Positions 1-9,207 of a stretch of 64,000 bases of DNA are shown here, piece by piece. The stretch spans positions 248,001 to 312,000 of the forward strand of contig CAYVRJ010000001.1 of NCBI GenBank assembly GCA_964453645.1, written 5' to 3'. The stretch is from CAYVRJ01 sp964453645 (GTDB taxonomy: Bacteria > Bacillota > Clostridia > Christensenellales > JAWKQI01). Position 1 is the stretch's first letter. Each line of letters begins with the position of its first letter. A model generated the notes under the pieces. That model had not been told where the DNA came from, searched no databases, and worked only from the letters and a program-made list of their open reading frames with translations. A program made the position numbers and the translations under genes.

Positions 1-1165
1 TCCGGGGAACCAGTTCCCGGGCCTGCCACTGTGCCCACTCTAACCGGGCGTAGTCGGCGGTATATTCCTCCCGCTTGGGCACATCCACGTTGTATATCTG
101 CTTAATCAGCTTAACCCGTTTGTTTTGATCGGTGCACACATAGGCGAAATTATAAATCATACAGCTTGTGCCCGACATGGAGTGCATCTCCACCTTAGAG
201 AGATCCAACCCGTTGCCGAAATACGCAAGGGCAGCCAGTTGAGAGAAATCCAAATTGGTATAGACGTTCTCGTTGAGAACCCGGATGAGTTCGGGTACAT
301 CTTTTAACTCCGTGTTGGTGCGGATGGTTTCATACACCTTGAGCATCATCTTCTTTTGGCGGTTCACTCGGTTGGCGTCGCCCGCCTGCTCCATGTTCTT
401 GCGCACACGGCAGTAGTCCAAAACACCCTGTCCGTTCAGATGCTGCATCCCTTTTTTGTACACTCTGCTCTGAATTTTATAGTCCACGTCCACGTCGAAG
501 TCCACGCCCCCCACAACGTCTACCACCTGCTTGAGCATGGGCATGGTCACGGCGATGTAATAGTTTACGGGAACGCCCCCCAACACCCATTCCACGGACT
601 TACAAACGTTCATAAAACCTTCGTCGCAAATGCCTCCGCCCAGTGTCAGAGAAAAGTTGAGCTTGTATTTCCCCTCGGCGTTGGCAATTTTCGCATAGGT
701 GTCCCGAGGCACGGAAATCAAGTCCACTTTCTTTTCATCGAAGTTCACGGCCATGAGCATCATCACGTCCGAGTTGAAATCTTTGTTGACGTATTCCTTT
801 TTGTTGTCGTTTCGCTCGTCGGCGTAATCAACGCCAATCAGTAATATATTGAAGACATTCTTCATCTCTGAGAAGTCCGCAAGTTTTTCTAGTTCCAAAA
901 GATAATCGGGTTCGGGAGTGGGGATGGGGGTTGGTTCGGGCTTTAATAGCTCGTTGTTTTGCAAAGGTGCAGGCGTTTGAGCCGGCGGTGTTTGCACAGG
1001 TTGGTTTTCAAACAACGTATTTGGGTTGTAGAGAACCGGGTATACTGCAAAAACGAATACGGCTGCAACCACCAATACCGATGCCGCTGCGATCATCCAT
1101 GCAGTTCTTTGGTTTTGCCTTCTCGGCCGAATAATTTTTTTTGGCTGTGTGTTTTCTGAATTCAT
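1..1165 (-). CDS. LytR-CpsA-Psr (LCP) family protein, 3' end beyond window
   Basis: About 388 residues are visible and the frame stays open to position 1, so the C-terminus is cut off by the window edge. A short basic cytoplasmic tail is followed by one membrane segment (about residues 22-46), a Pro/Thr/Gln-rich linker (about 50-85) and the LCP catalytic domain, which has NILLIGVD near residue 107 and SVPRD at 151-155. LCP enzymes sit on the outer face of the membrane and transfer undecaprenyl-linked polymers such as teichoic acids or capsule to peptidoglycan; that is family knowledge, and the polymer here is unknown. The start is ATG at 1165, preceded on the minus strand by an AGGGG ribosome binding site. 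It is divergent from the sugar operon. Confidence 0.88.
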   Translation of the reverse strand, partial: MNSENTQPKKIIRPRRQNQRTAWMIAAASVLVVAAVFVFAVYPVLYNPNTLFENQPVQTPPAQTPAPLQNNELLKPEPTPIPTPEPDYLLELEKLADFSEMKNVFNILLIGVDYADERNDNKKEYVNKDFNSDVMMLMAVNFDEKKVDLISVPRDTYAKIANAEGKYKLNFSLTLGGGICDEGFMNVCKSVEWVLGGVPVNYYIAVTMPMLKQVVDVVGGVDFDVDVDYKIQSRVYKKGMQHLNGQGVLDYCRVRKNMEQAGDANRVNRQKKMMLKVYETIRTNTELKDVPELIRVLNENVYTNLDFSQLAALAYFGNGLDLSKVEMHSMSGTSCMIYNFAYVCTDQNKRVKLIKQIYNVDVPKREEYTADYARLEWAQWQARELVPR

Positions 1166-1462
1166 GGCGTACCCCTGATACTAGTAGTATGATTTTATGA
1201 GTGCAAAAGTTACATAAAACCCCACATTAAAAATATAATAATATGTTTATTCTACAATATAAATGAATGAAATTGTATGAATTTGATGTTAATTTTTTTA
1301 CTTAAAAACAAATGAATATATACTATAAAAATAGTTTGACAAAATTATCACTACATAACCAAGGGTGAAACGTTGGGTGATGTGAAACCTACCTTTTTAA
1401 CTATTCAGAAAAAGATTTGGTAGTGAAGTTTAAGTTAAAGTAAAAAATATTATTTCACCTGC

Positions 1463-1505
1463 AAAACAGCCTGTTTTTTCGGATAATCAGGCTGTTTTAT
1501 TATTT
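1463..1505 (+). terminator. Terminator-like hairpin
   Basis: A perfect 11-base inverted repeat, AAAACAGCCTG (1463-1473) and CAGGCTGTTTT (1488-1498), with a 14-base loop, is followed by a T-rich stretch. It reads as an intrinsic terminator on the plus strand, although no protein gene lies just upstream. The run of A at its left end means it could also work in the other orientation. Confidence 0.65.
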
Positions 1506-1584
1506 CTATAGTTATAGATCAGGAATACGGTAATAAAATTTTATTTCACCCCATAGCTATATAGCCAAATAACGGTAAAAGATG

Positions 1585-1637
1585 TGGTATAATATGAAAA
1601 AATATTTCTTGACACATTCTTAGTGATGATATATGAT
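1585..1637 (+). promoter_or_regulatory. Tandem sigma-A promoters of the sugar operon
   Basis: The clearest promoter is TTGACA at 1609-1614, a 17-base spacer and TATGAT at 1632-1637. A second candidate just upstream is an extended -10, TGG followed by TATAAT at 1588-1593, with no good -35. Both point to the aldolase gene, whose AAAGGAGA ribosome binding site begins at 1671. Confidence 0.75.
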
Positions 1638-1687
1638 GGTGACATCTTACAAGTTTATAATTTCACAATTAAAGGAGAACGGAAAAC

Positions 1688-2554
1688 ATGTTGCTGAATA
1701 TGAAGGACTTACTCAGCGTGGCCAACGAAAAAAACTTTGCTGTGCCCGCATTTAATATTGGTACCGGCCAAATACTCAAGGGCGTTATAGAATGCTGTGA
1801 AGAGTTAAAGGCCCCTGTCATTTTGGCGATTCATCCCTTGGAATTGGATTTTCAAGGCGATAGCTTTATGAGCATGTGCATCGACATGGCCAACAAATCA
1901 AAGGTTCCCGTTGTCATTCACTTAGACCACGGCAGCGACATGCAAGAGATATTAAGGGCAGTGAGGCTGGGATTCACCTCGGTGATGATCGACGGTTCCT
2001 CCAAATCGTTTGAAGAAAACATGGCTCTTACCAAACAGGTGGTGGAAGCGGCACACCCCTTAAACATTTCGGTAGAAGGGGAACTGGGCACCATCGGCAC
2101 AACGGATGGGGATACCGAAGGGGGCACCGACACCATTGTCTTCACCAACCCGGACGATGCCGCAAAGTTTGTGAAGGAAACCAATTGCGACACGCTGGCT
2201 ATTGCCATCGGAACGGCACACGGCATTTACCCAAAGGGGTTCAAGCCTGAGTTAAAGTTAGATCTATTAAACGAAATTAAAAAGAAAGTTTCAGTTCCCC
2301 TGGTGCTCCACGGCGGTTCTGCAAACCCCGATTCGGAAATTGCAGAGGCAGTGAAGCGGGGCATCAACAAGATCAACATTTCTTCGGACACCAAGGATGC
2401 CCTGTATCAACAGCTCCGTCTCACCTTAAAAGATATGAAAGTCCGTGAACCCTTCGAACTCTATCAGGAAAGTCTTAACGCCATGAAAAAAGTGGTGGCA
2501 CACAAAGTTAAACTCTTCAACGCAGACGACAAAGTCAAATACTATTCTTTATAA
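1688..2554 (+). CDS. Class II ketose-bisphosphate aldolase (tagatose/fructose type)
   Basis: This 288-residue protein is a zinc-dependent class II aldolase, a family that splits ketose-1,6-bisphosphates into dihydroxyacetone phosphate and an aldehyde phosphate. HLDH at 78-81 supplies the catalytic Asp80 and zinc ligand His81. GTAHG around His178 and LVLHGG around His208 supply the other two ligands. This spacing matches GatY/KbaY-like aldolases. The start is ATG at 1688 behind AAAGGAGA. It is the first gene of an operon with two sugar kinases and an ABC importer, so it probably performs the final cleavage of the imported sugar. Whether its substrate is fructose-, tagatose- or another bisphosphate cannot be told. 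Confidence 0.9.
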   Translation: MLLNMKDLLSVANEKNFAVPAFNIGTGQILKGVIECCEELKAPVILAIHPLELDFQGDSFMSMCIDMANKSKVPVVIHLDHGSDMQEILRAVRLGFTSVMIDGSSKSFEENMALTKQVVEAAHPLNISVEGELGTIGTTDGDTEGGTDTIVFTNPDDAAKFVKETNCDTLAIAIGTAHGIYPKGFKPELKLDLLNEIKKKVSVPLVLHGGSANPDSEIAEAVKRGINKINISSDTKDALYQQLRLTLKDMKVREPFELYQESLNAMKKVVAHKVKLFNADDKVKYYSL

Positions 2555-2575
2555 ATTCATAACCATATGTAAATT

Positions 2576-2593
2576 GGGGGCATATTTGCCCCC
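2576..2593 (+). other. Intercistronic hairpin in the sugar operon
   Basis: GGGGGCA (2576-2582) and TGCCCCC (2587-2593) form a 7-bp GC-rich stem with a 4-base loop. It lies between the aldolase and the ADP-kinase genes and has no T run after it. A smaller stem (TGGGTT/AACCCA) follows. Such hairpins often protect the 3' end of an upstream cistron; here that is inference. Confidence 0.5.
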
Positions 2594-2676
2594 ACCCTCC
2601 AATGGGTTGCAAAAACCCAGTCACTTCCCTTGGGGAGAATCCATTGAATCAAGCTCTTTTACGAAAGGGTGAAAGC

Positions 2677-4008
2677 ATGACATACGTAGATAAATATGAG
2701 GCATATCTAAACCAAATACCCGGCGATGCAAAGAAATCCATGGATGTTGGCAAGCGAATCGTCATGGGGTATACCAGCAATTACGACATCGTTTTAAAGT
2801 GGAATATCGACGTTTACAACGCTATATTAAATAAATATCTCAAAGAAGAACCCTTTGCCAAGAATGGCGACGTGATCCGAAGTTTGGAGGACTTTGCCAG
2901 AATTACCTGTTATCAGATTATGCGGGGTTTGGGTGGTACCTTTGATATCTCGCTGCCCAGTGTGTGTGATTTTTTAAAGATAAGCTTCGAAACGGAAGGG
3001 GCGTTGGGGGGAACGTGTGCCCAAGGGGCCACAGCTCTGTTGACCCTAGGCCTTCCCACAAACGTACACATCACAGACAGGAGTTGTGAAGTGTGTGCCA
3101 TTATGGGTTGTGCCCAGGGAGTGACCGCCATTGAAGGGCAAGAGATGGTGCCCATTGAAAGGGCGTGCAGCAAAGAACCCTCGGAATGTCGGCACTTTAT
3201 CCTACAATTTGCAAAGGATGACGTGTTGATTTTCCACGGCGTGGAACACAAGATTCCCCAGTCCAACCGGCTGATTTTACTCAGCGACGAAATTCAAAAG
3301 TACGTGCCCATCGACCAAACGTTTTTGACCTATTGGGAAAACCGGGCAGAGGATATCTATGCCTATTCCATATCGGGGTTCGATGCCATTACCGATAGGG
3401 CTATTATGCGGGAGCGCACCCAACTGTTAGCCCAGCACTTAATGGCTGTGAAGCGGGCTAATCCAAAAGTGATCACCTATTTTGAAGGTGCGTTTTACTT
3501 GGATTTGGATGTGAAAGACATTGTGGAAGAGGGGTTGTGTCCCCACATAGACATTTTAGGCATGAACGAGGAAGAATTGGTGGAGCGTATGGTGCGCTTG
3601 GGTCGAACCATAGACATTGGCAATATTTCGGATATCCTTGAAAGTTTACAAAGTGTCATCCATCGATATGCCCCCAAGGGCATCATCCTGCACTCCAAGG
3701 ATTATTCCATGTATTACGGGGCAAAACTGCCCGGCATCGATATCGAAAAGGGGCTGAGTATGGGTAACCTCATGTCGGCCACCCGTGCCCGGATCGGCAA
3801 ATACGGCACGATTGAGGAGTGCAAAGAGACGTTAACCTATCCCTTGAGCAGCGTTGGGCTGGCCTTGGAAGAGGCCCTTTGTAATGCAACGCTGCCCGAG
3901 GGCACATACGCCTGCATGGTTCCGTCCAGATATTTGGAACACCCCAAGTATACCGTGGGGCTGGGGGATACCTTTGTTGCAGGAGTCACCACATGTTTTA
4001 TCGTTTAG
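2677..4008 (+). CDS. ADP-dependent sugar kinase (ADP-PFK/glucokinase family)
   Basis: The 443-residue product resembles the ADP-dependent phosphofructokinase/glucokinase family, ribokinase-fold enzymes that use ADP rather than ATP as phosphoryl donor. Evidence is the NEEE motif at 297-300 (the NExE metal/nucleotide motif), the C-terminal GLGD at about 428-431 carrying the catalytic Asp, and a GALGGTCAQ sugar-binding segment. I use ATG 2677, which follows GAAAGGGTG; an upstream in-frame ATG at 2602 has no ribosome binding site and would add an unlikely N-terminus. The family is best known from archaea and animals. In this operon it probably phosphorylates a hexose phosphate or ketose phosphate before aldolase cleavage; substrate and nucleotide preference are unproven. 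Confidence 0.82.
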   Translation: MTYVDKYEAYLNQIPGDAKKSMDVGKRIVMGYTSNYDIVLKWNIDVYNAILNKYLKEEPFAKNGDVIRSLEDFARITCYQIMRGLGGTFDISLPSVCDFLKISFETEGALGGTCAQGATALLTLGLPTNVHITDRSCEVCAIMGCAQGVTAIEGQEMVPIERACSKEPSECRHFILQFAKDDVLIFHGVEHKIPQSNRLILLSDEIQKYVPIDQTFLTYWENRAEDIYAYSISGFDAITDRAIMRERTQLLAQHLMAVKRANPKVITYFEGAFYLDLDVKDIVEEGLCPHIDILGMNEEELVERMVRLGRTIDIGNISDILESLQSVIHRYAPKGIILHSKDYSMYYGAKLPGIDIEKGLSMGNLMSATRARIGKYGTIEECKETLTYPLSSVGLALEEALCNATLPEGTYACMVPSRYLEHPKYTVGLGDTFVAGVTTCFIV

Positions 4009-4029
4009 TTTGAAAAGGAGGGTTACGCC

Positions 4030-5529
4030 GTGTTAATGGGCATTGATCTTGGCACATCCAGCCTAAAGACGTTGATCATGGACGACGGGGGAACCGTTCT
4101 GTCTGTGAGCGCAAAGGATTATCAGTTCAGCTCTCCCCACACCGGTTACGCCGAACAAGATCCAAACGGGTGGTGGGATGCCTGCTGCCAAACTATCAAA
4201 GAGGCCTTAGCTGTGGGGAACGTTTCTCCCCATCGAGTGAAGGGTGTGGGTTTTTCGGGGCAAATGCACGGCACCGTGCTGCTGGATGCACACTATAACC
4301 CCATTCGTCCCGCCATTCTACACTGCGACACCCGATCTGCAAAGCAGGTCGAGTATGTGAAAGAAAAGCTGGGGAAAGACAAGATCATACAGTTGTTAAT
4401 GAACCCCATATATACCGGGTTTATGCTGCCCACCCTGCTGTGGGTGAAGGAGCAGGAGCCGGAACACTTTGAAAAGATACAATACGTCATGCTGCCCAAG
4501 GATTATTTGAAATTTAAGCTCACAGGGGAAGTTTCTTCTGATTATTCAGATGCATCGGCAACCCTGTTGTTCGACATTCAAAACCTCACTTGGTCGGAAG
4601 AAATACGCAAAGGATTTGACATTCCAAAGGATATATTCCCCAGATGTTATACAACGCCTGCCCATACGGGTACTGTGTGTAAAAAAGCCTCGGAGGAGAC
4701 AGGACTTTGCACAAACACTGCTGTTGTTGCCGGGGGCGGAGATCAGGTGATGCAGGGCATCGGCAACGGCATTAGCCAAGTGGGAGGGGTGTCGGTGAAC
4801 ATCGGTTCCAGCGGACAGGTTTCCTTCCAAAGCCATGTGCCCATCGTCAACCCCAACCTGTCCACCAACACCTTTTGTGGTTTTGATACGGGGAGATGGT
4901 TTACCATGGGAGCCGTTATGTGTGCTGGGCTATCGCTTAAGTGGTGCAACAGCTTGCTAAACCAAAGGGACTATGCCGCACTGGACGAACAGGTGGCAAA
5001 GGTGCAGCCGGGCAGCGGAGGGCTGATCTACTTACCCTATCTCAACGGTGAGCGCACCCCCCACATGAACCCCAACATCAGCGGACAGTTTCTGGGGTTA
5101 AACATCAACACGGGCAGAGGCGAATTCACCCGTGCAGTGATGGAGGGAGTTACGTATTCCCTCAAGCAGTGTATGGAGGTTTGTGAAGACTTGGGTCTAA
5201 CAACCCAATACATGGTTGCATCCGGGGGAGGGGCTAGGAGCAAACCGTGGCTTCAAATACAAGCCGATGTGTTTAACAAACCCTTAAGGGTGGCAAAGGT
5301 TTCGGAACAGGCTGCCCTGGGTGCGGCCATTGCTGCCGGTGTGGGTGCAGGTGTGTATCAAAACATCGGAGAGGGGTGCGAACAGGTGGTTCACTATTGT
5401 GATGAAATCATTCAGCCCATACCCCTAAACCATACCGTCTATATGGACTATTACCAACTATATAAAGAAGTCTTTGCAGCGAGCAGGGAAGTGCTGGAGT
5501 CATTAACGGTTATGGGAAGGAAACTGTAG
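4030..5529 (+). CDS. xylB: FGGY-family sugar kinase, xylulokinase-like
   Basis: This 499-residue carbohydrate kinase has the two actin-like ATPase halves of the FGGY family. The N-terminal phosphate loop GIDLGTSS is at 4-11, GQMHG at 77-81, the catalytic Asp238 lies in GGGDQ, and NGERTPHMNP and ASGGGARS lie in the C-terminal half. GQMHG and ERTPH are typical of xylulokinases, which phosphorylate D-xylulose at O5; related ketose kinases share them, so the sugar is uncertain. GTG at 4030 is chosen because AGGAGG lies 8 bases upstream; ATG 4036 would be 14 bases away. It follows the ADP-kinase gene by 21 bases. Confidence 0.85.
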   Translation: MLMGIDLGTSSLKTLIMDDGGTVLSVSAKDYQFSSPHTGYAEQDPNGWWDACCQTIKEALAVGNVSPHRVKGVGFSGQMHGTVLLDAHYNPIRPAILHCDTRSAKQVEYVKEKLGKDKIIQLLMNPIYTGFMLPTLLWVKEQEPEHFEKIQYVMLPKDYLKFKLTGEVSSDYSDASATLLFDIQNLTWSEEIRKGFDIPKDIFPRCYTTPAHTGTVCKKASEETGLCTNTAVVAGGGDQVMQGIGNGISQVGGVSVNIGSSGQVSFQSHVPIVNPNLSTNTFCGFDTGRWFTMGAVMCAGLSLKWCNSLLNQRDYAALDEQVAKVQPGSGGLIYLPYLNGERTPHMNPNISGQFLGLNINTGRGEFTRAVMEGVTYSLKQCMEVCEDLGLTTQYMVASGGGARSKPWLQIQADVFNKPLRVAKVSEQAALGAAIAAGVGAGVYQNIGEGCEQVVHYCDEIIQPIPLNHTVYMDYYQLYKEVFAASREVLESLTVMGRKL

Positions 5530-5545
5530 CGGGATGGAGGGAACT

Positions 5546-7054
5546 ATGCAAAACAGTGAGTATATTTTTGAATGTGAAGGCATTTATAAGGCTTTCGGAG
5601 GTACGCAAGCCCTGTCGGACGTGAGCCTAAAAGTGAAACCCGGGGAAGTCCACGCCCTCATGGGGGAAAACGGTGCAGGAAAATCCACCCTCATGAAGAT
5701 TGTCATTGGGCTGCACAAACAGGACAAGGGAACCATGGCCTTTAAAGGAATGCCCTATACCGTCAAAGGGCCGGTGGATGCCATTCGTGCGGGAATTTCC
5801 ATGATCCATCAGGAACTAAACCCCGAACCACACTTGTCCATTGCGGACAGCATCTTTTTAAAGCAGGAAGATACGGTGGGGGGGATTTTCCTCAACAAGC
5901 GCAAGCAAAACAGACGTGCGGAGGAGATATTAAAAAAGTTTGGGTTCCCCTATTCGGCAAAAACCCTCATGAAGGAGCTGACCTTAGCACAGGTGCAGAT
6001 GGTGGAAATCCTCAAAGCTGTGTCCTGCGATGCCCAGATGATCATCATGGACGAACCAACCTCTTCTCTGGACAGTGAGGAGACAGAAAACCTCTTTAAA
6101 GTCATTCGAGAGTTAAGGGACAAGGGCGTTGCCATCATCTATATCTCCCACCGCATGGACGAAATATTTTCGATCTGCGACAAAGTTTCGGTGTTTCGAG
6201 ACGGAACCTACGTGGACACCCGTGCACTAAAAGACGTGACCAAAGACGAATTGATCTCCATGATGGTGGGACGAACGGTGGAAAACGTGTTCCCCAAGGT
6301 GGATTGCCCCGTTGGAGATGTGGTGTTTAAGGCAGAAAACCTTTGCGGCAAGGGTTTCCACAATGTGAGTTTTCACGTGCGTGCCGGGGAGATTTTGGGG
6401 GTGTCCGGCCTGGTGGGTTCGGGCAGAAGTGAGACCATGCGGGCAATCTTTGGGCTGGATCCCATTCACTCGGGTAAGATGTACCTATCGGGCAAAGAGA
6501 TTAAAAATAAAAACCCCAGAGATGCCATCAACAGGGGCATTAGCATGGTCAATGAGGATCGCAAGAACTACGGCCTGTGCTTGTTCCGCTCCCTGCGGGA
6601 AAACATCTCCCTGCCCAACTTGGAAAGAAGGCAGCCAGGTATTCTCATCAACCAAAAGCGGGAGAAGAAGGAGTGCACAGAGATGGCAAAGCTGCTCACA
6701 GTGAAGGCGGCCAGCATCGAACACACGGGCTTTTCCTTGAGCGGGGGTAACCAGCAAAAAGTTGTGCTGGCCAAGTGGATTATGGCAAACCCCAAGCTGT
6801 TGATTTTAGATGAACCCACCCGGGGTGTGGACGTTGGAGCCAAATCGGAAATCCACGCACTCATGTGTGAGTTTGCCAAAAAGGGCATGGCAGTGATTAT
6901 GATCTCCTCCGAATTACCCGAGGTCATGGGCATGAGCGACAGGATTTTAGTCTATCACGAGGGGACAGTCATGGGGGAAGTTTCTAGGGAAGAGATTCTT
7001 TCCAACAAAGTCACCCAAGAAACCATCCTCAAAATGGAATTCGGAAGCAAATAA
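5546..7054 (+). CDS. Sugar ABC transporter ATP-binding protein (RbsA/MglA type)
   Basis: The protein carries two fused ABC ATPase domains, as in RbsA, MglA and XylG. The first has Walker A GENGAGKS at 40-47 and Walker B MDEPTSSLD around Asp169, with a degenerate signature (LTLAQVQ). The second has GLVGSGRSE as a non-classical P-loop, LSGGNQQK at about 398 and LDEPTRGVD. This asymmetry is normal for the family. It energises import through the neighbouring permease. ATG 5546 fits GGAGGG at 5536-5541; an in-frame ATG at 5534 overlaps that site and is less likely. Confidence 0.93.
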   Translation: MQNSEYIFECEGIYKAFGGTQALSDVSLKVKPGEVHALMGENGAGKSTLMKIVIGLHKQDKGTMAFKGMPYTVKGPVDAIRAGISMIHQELNPEPHLSIADSIFLKQEDTVGGIFLNKRKQNRRAEEILKKFGFPYSAKTLMKELTLAQVQMVEILKAVSCDAQMIIMDEPTSSLDSEETENLFKVIRELRDKGVAIIYISHRMDEIFSICDKVSVFRDGTYVDTRALKDVTKDELISMMVGRTVENVFPKVDCPVGDVVFKAENLCGKGFHNVSFHVRAGEILGVSGLVGSGRSETMRAIFGLDPIHSGKMYLSGKEIKNKNPRDAINRGISMVNEDRKNYGLCLFRSLRENISLPNLERRQPGILINQKREKKECTEMAKLLTVKAASIEHTGFSLSGGNQQKVVLAKWIMANPKLLILDEPTRGVDVGAKSEIHALMCEFAKKGMAVIMISSELPEVMGMSDRILVYHEGTVMGEVSREEILSNKVTQETILKMEFGSK

Positions 7055-7079
7055 GTTATCTTTGAGTTGGAGGTTTGAA

Positions 7080-8051
7080 ATGTTTGGACTTACTTTATCC
7101 CAAAAAAGACAAGATGAGTTCCGTTTATTTATGGGCAAATACGGCATTGGGGCAATTCTTTTGCTGCTCATGGTCATTATTTCTGTAATGGAACCCAGCT
7201 TTATCACCCCGGGTAACATCATCAACGTGGCGACACAGGTTTCTATCAACGGCATGATCGCATACGGCATGTGCCTTGCCATCACCACCGGAGGTATCGA
7301 CCTGTCGGTGGGGGCACAGTTGGCGTTAACCAGTTGTATACTGGGGCAGCTCATCACCGTGATGGGTATGGACGTTCTGCCCGCCTGTATCATTGCAGTG
7401 CTGGTATCCACCTTGTTTGGTTTTATCAACGGTTTCTTTATTGCAAAGTTTAAAATGTTCCCCTTTGTGGTCACCCTGTCCATGCAGTTAATCATTCGTG
7501 GCCTTTCCCAAGTCATCAGCTCCGGTCAGGCGACTGCCCTTACGAGCCCCGAATTTAAAGCAATTTATTCGGAAAAGATTCTCTCCATTCCCGTGCCCAT
7601 CGTCATGCTCATTCTGGTGAGTGTGCTCATGTATTTGCTGCTCCACTGGACCCGGTTCGGCAGATATATCTTTGCCGTGGGTGGGAATGTGAACGCTGCC
7701 ATCGCATCGGGGGTCAGTGAGTTTTGGACAAAGGCAGGGGTTTATGTGGTCAGTGGATTCTTGGCTGGAATTTCTGCTATTATCTTCACCAGCAAGACGG
7801 GTTCGGCTCAGTCCAACATTGGCATCGGTTACGAAACAGATGCAGTGGCCGCCTGCGTAATCGGGGGCACATCCTTCACCGGAGGTGTGGCCACCATACC
7901 CGGGGTACTCATGGGCATCTTCATCATCGGATTTATATACAACGGCATGAACCTAATCGGCGTATCGTCCTACTATCAATCCATGATCAAAGGCGCTGTC
8001 ATCATCGGCACAGTGCTGTTAGATATGATCATGAACAAGCGAAGCCGCTAG
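7080..8051 (+). CDS. Sugar ABC transporter permease (RbsC type)
   Basis: A 323-residue multi-spanning membrane protein of the ribose/galactose/xylose permease family. Typical landmarks are GGIDLSVGA in the first third and GGTSFTGGVATIPG near the C-terminus. It forms the transmembrane channel for the preceding ATPase and the following binding lipoprotein. The start is ATG 7080, six bases after GGAGG; an upstream TTG at 7062 is in frame but lies before the ribosome binding site. Confidence 0.93.
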   Translation: MFGLTLSQKRQDEFRLFMGKYGIGAILLLLMVIISVMEPSFITPGNIINVATQVSINGMIAYGMCLAITTGGIDLSVGAQLALTSCILGQLITVMGMDVLPACIIAVLVSTLFGFINGFFIAKFKMFPFVVTLSMQLIIRGLSQVISSGQATALTSPEFKAIYSEKILSIPVPIVMLILVSVLMYLLLHWTRFGRYIFAVGGNVNAAIASGVSEFWTKAGVYVVSGFLAGISAIIFTSKTGSAQSNIGIGYETDAVAACVIGGTSFTGGVATIPGVLMGIFIIGFIYNGMNLIGVSSYYQSMIKGAVIIGTVLLDMIMNKRSR

Positions 8052-8142
8052 GGTATCACTTTGGTAACAATTATCGTTTGGACCCCAAAGGATAATTTTA
8101 CAATAATAATAACGGAAACATCCGAAAACAGGAGGAAAATGC

Positions 8143-9198
8143 ATGAAAAAAGTAATTGCTACTTTACTGGCTGTGGTGTTGGTTGCAGGATTTGCAACAG
8201 CTTGTGCAGCACCCACACCTGCAGCACCCGCAGCACCTGCGGCACCAGCAGCTCCCGCCGAGCAACCCGCTGAGGGTGGTTCAGATGTGGCAGAAGCTGC
8301 CGCAAAGCTGGGTGATGTAAACGGAGATGGAAAGATCACCGTTGGATACATCTCCAAGAACCTCATCGATCCCTTCCACGCCCCCATCAACGACTATGCC
8401 ACAAAGACCTTTGAGAAGATGGTTGCTGACGGCGTAATCGATGCGTTCACAGGCGTACTGGACGGCGAAACAGACCCCAACAAGCAGATCGACCGTGCGG
8501 ACGAATGCTTAACCAAGGGCTGCGACATGGTTATCATCCTGCCCGCTGAAGCAGAAGCGTCCGATCCCGCTGTTACCAAGCTGACAGATGCTGGCGTTCA
8601 GGTGCTGGTTGTAAACTCCAAGACCGTGTCAACAGACAGTGTTGCTGCTGCATACTGCGGATCAGACGACGTGTTTGCCGGCGAACTGCTGGGCCAATGG
8701 GTTGTTGACAACGTTCCCAACGGCGGAAAGTACATCCACTGCCAGGGTATTCTGGGCAACTCTGCACAGATCCAGAGGGGCGAGGGAATCAAGAACATCA
8801 TGAGCAAAAACACGAAGTTTGAAATGGCTGACGAGTTCGACACACAGTGGTCGGGTGACAAAGCTGCAAACGCAACCATGGACTCCATCAACAAATATGG
8901 CAAAGACTTAGTAGCTGTTATCTGTGACAACGACGACATGTCCTCGGCTGCACAAAGAGCTGCAAACGATGCCGGAAGAAGTGATATCGTATGCGTGGGC
9001 GTTGACGGCAACGAAAACCCCCTGCGTATGGTTAAAAACGGTGAAATGGGTGCAACCGTGCTGCAAGACGGCGTTGGCCAGTTAAAAGCTGCCATCGACA
9101 TCATTGTGAAGATCACCAAGGGTGAAACGTTTGAAAAGTATCCCAATATTCCCTTCGTTCTCGTAACTAAGGACAATGTAGATCAATATCTGAAATAA
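8143..9198 (+). CDS. Sugar-binding lipoprotein of the ABC importer (RbsB-like)
   Basis: This 351-residue protein has a lipoprotein signal peptide ending at Cys21 (FATAC), an Ala-Pro repeat linker (about 24-42), then a type 1 periplasmic-binding fold with GYISKNLIDPF at its start and GVDGNENPLRM in its second lobe. It would be anchored on the outer membrane face and deliver sugar to the RbsC-like permease. Asp58-x-Asn60-x-Asp62-Gly63-x-Ile65 resembles a calcium-binding EF-hand/dockerin loop just before the first beta strand, an unusual feature. It is the last structural gene before a strong hairpin at 9208-9242. Ligand unknown. Confidence 0.92.
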   Translation: MKKVIATLLAVVLVAGFATACAAPTPAAPAAPAAPAAPAEQPAEGGSDVAEAAAKLGDVNGDGKITVGYISKNLIDPFHAPINDYATKTFEKMVADGVIDAFTGVLDGETDPNKQIDRADECLTKGCDMVIILPAEAEASDPAVTKLTDAGVQVLVVNSKTVSTDSVAAAYCGSDDVFAGELLGQWVVDNVPNGGKYIHCQGILGNSAQIQRGEGIKNIMSKNTKFEMADEFDTQWSGDKAANATMDSINKYGKDLVAVICDNDDMSSAAQRAANDAGRSDIVCVGVDGNENPLRMVKNGEMGATVLQDGVGQLKAAIDIIVKITKGETFEKYPNIPFVLVTKDNVDQYLK

Positions 9199-9207
9199 GA
9201 ACCGATA

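Larger units (their letters stand above)
1166..1687. other. 522-base divergent intergenic region
   Basis: This gap separates the divergent LCP gene and sugar operon. I find no convincing coding frame. It is AT-rich. It contains a TTGACA at 1336-1341 without a good -10 partner, and a patch at 1351-1425 with several short inverted repeats (ACAT/ATGT, CCAA/TTGG, CTACC/GGTAG). It also holds a strong terminator-like hairpin (1463-1505) and the operon promoters (1585-1637). The hairpin has no annotated gene upstream on its strand, so a small RNA or an attenuated leader may lie between about 1340 and 1500. Confidence 0.5.

Noticed and set aside
125..1134. Plus-strand open frames at 125-307, 356-844 and 931-1134
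   Set aside because: They are antisense to the LCP gene, which gives a coherent protein on the minus strand through the whole region.
1336..1364. TTGACA at 1336 as a full promoter
   Set aside because: No acceptable -10 occurs at 15-19 bases, so it is only mentioned as a possibility.
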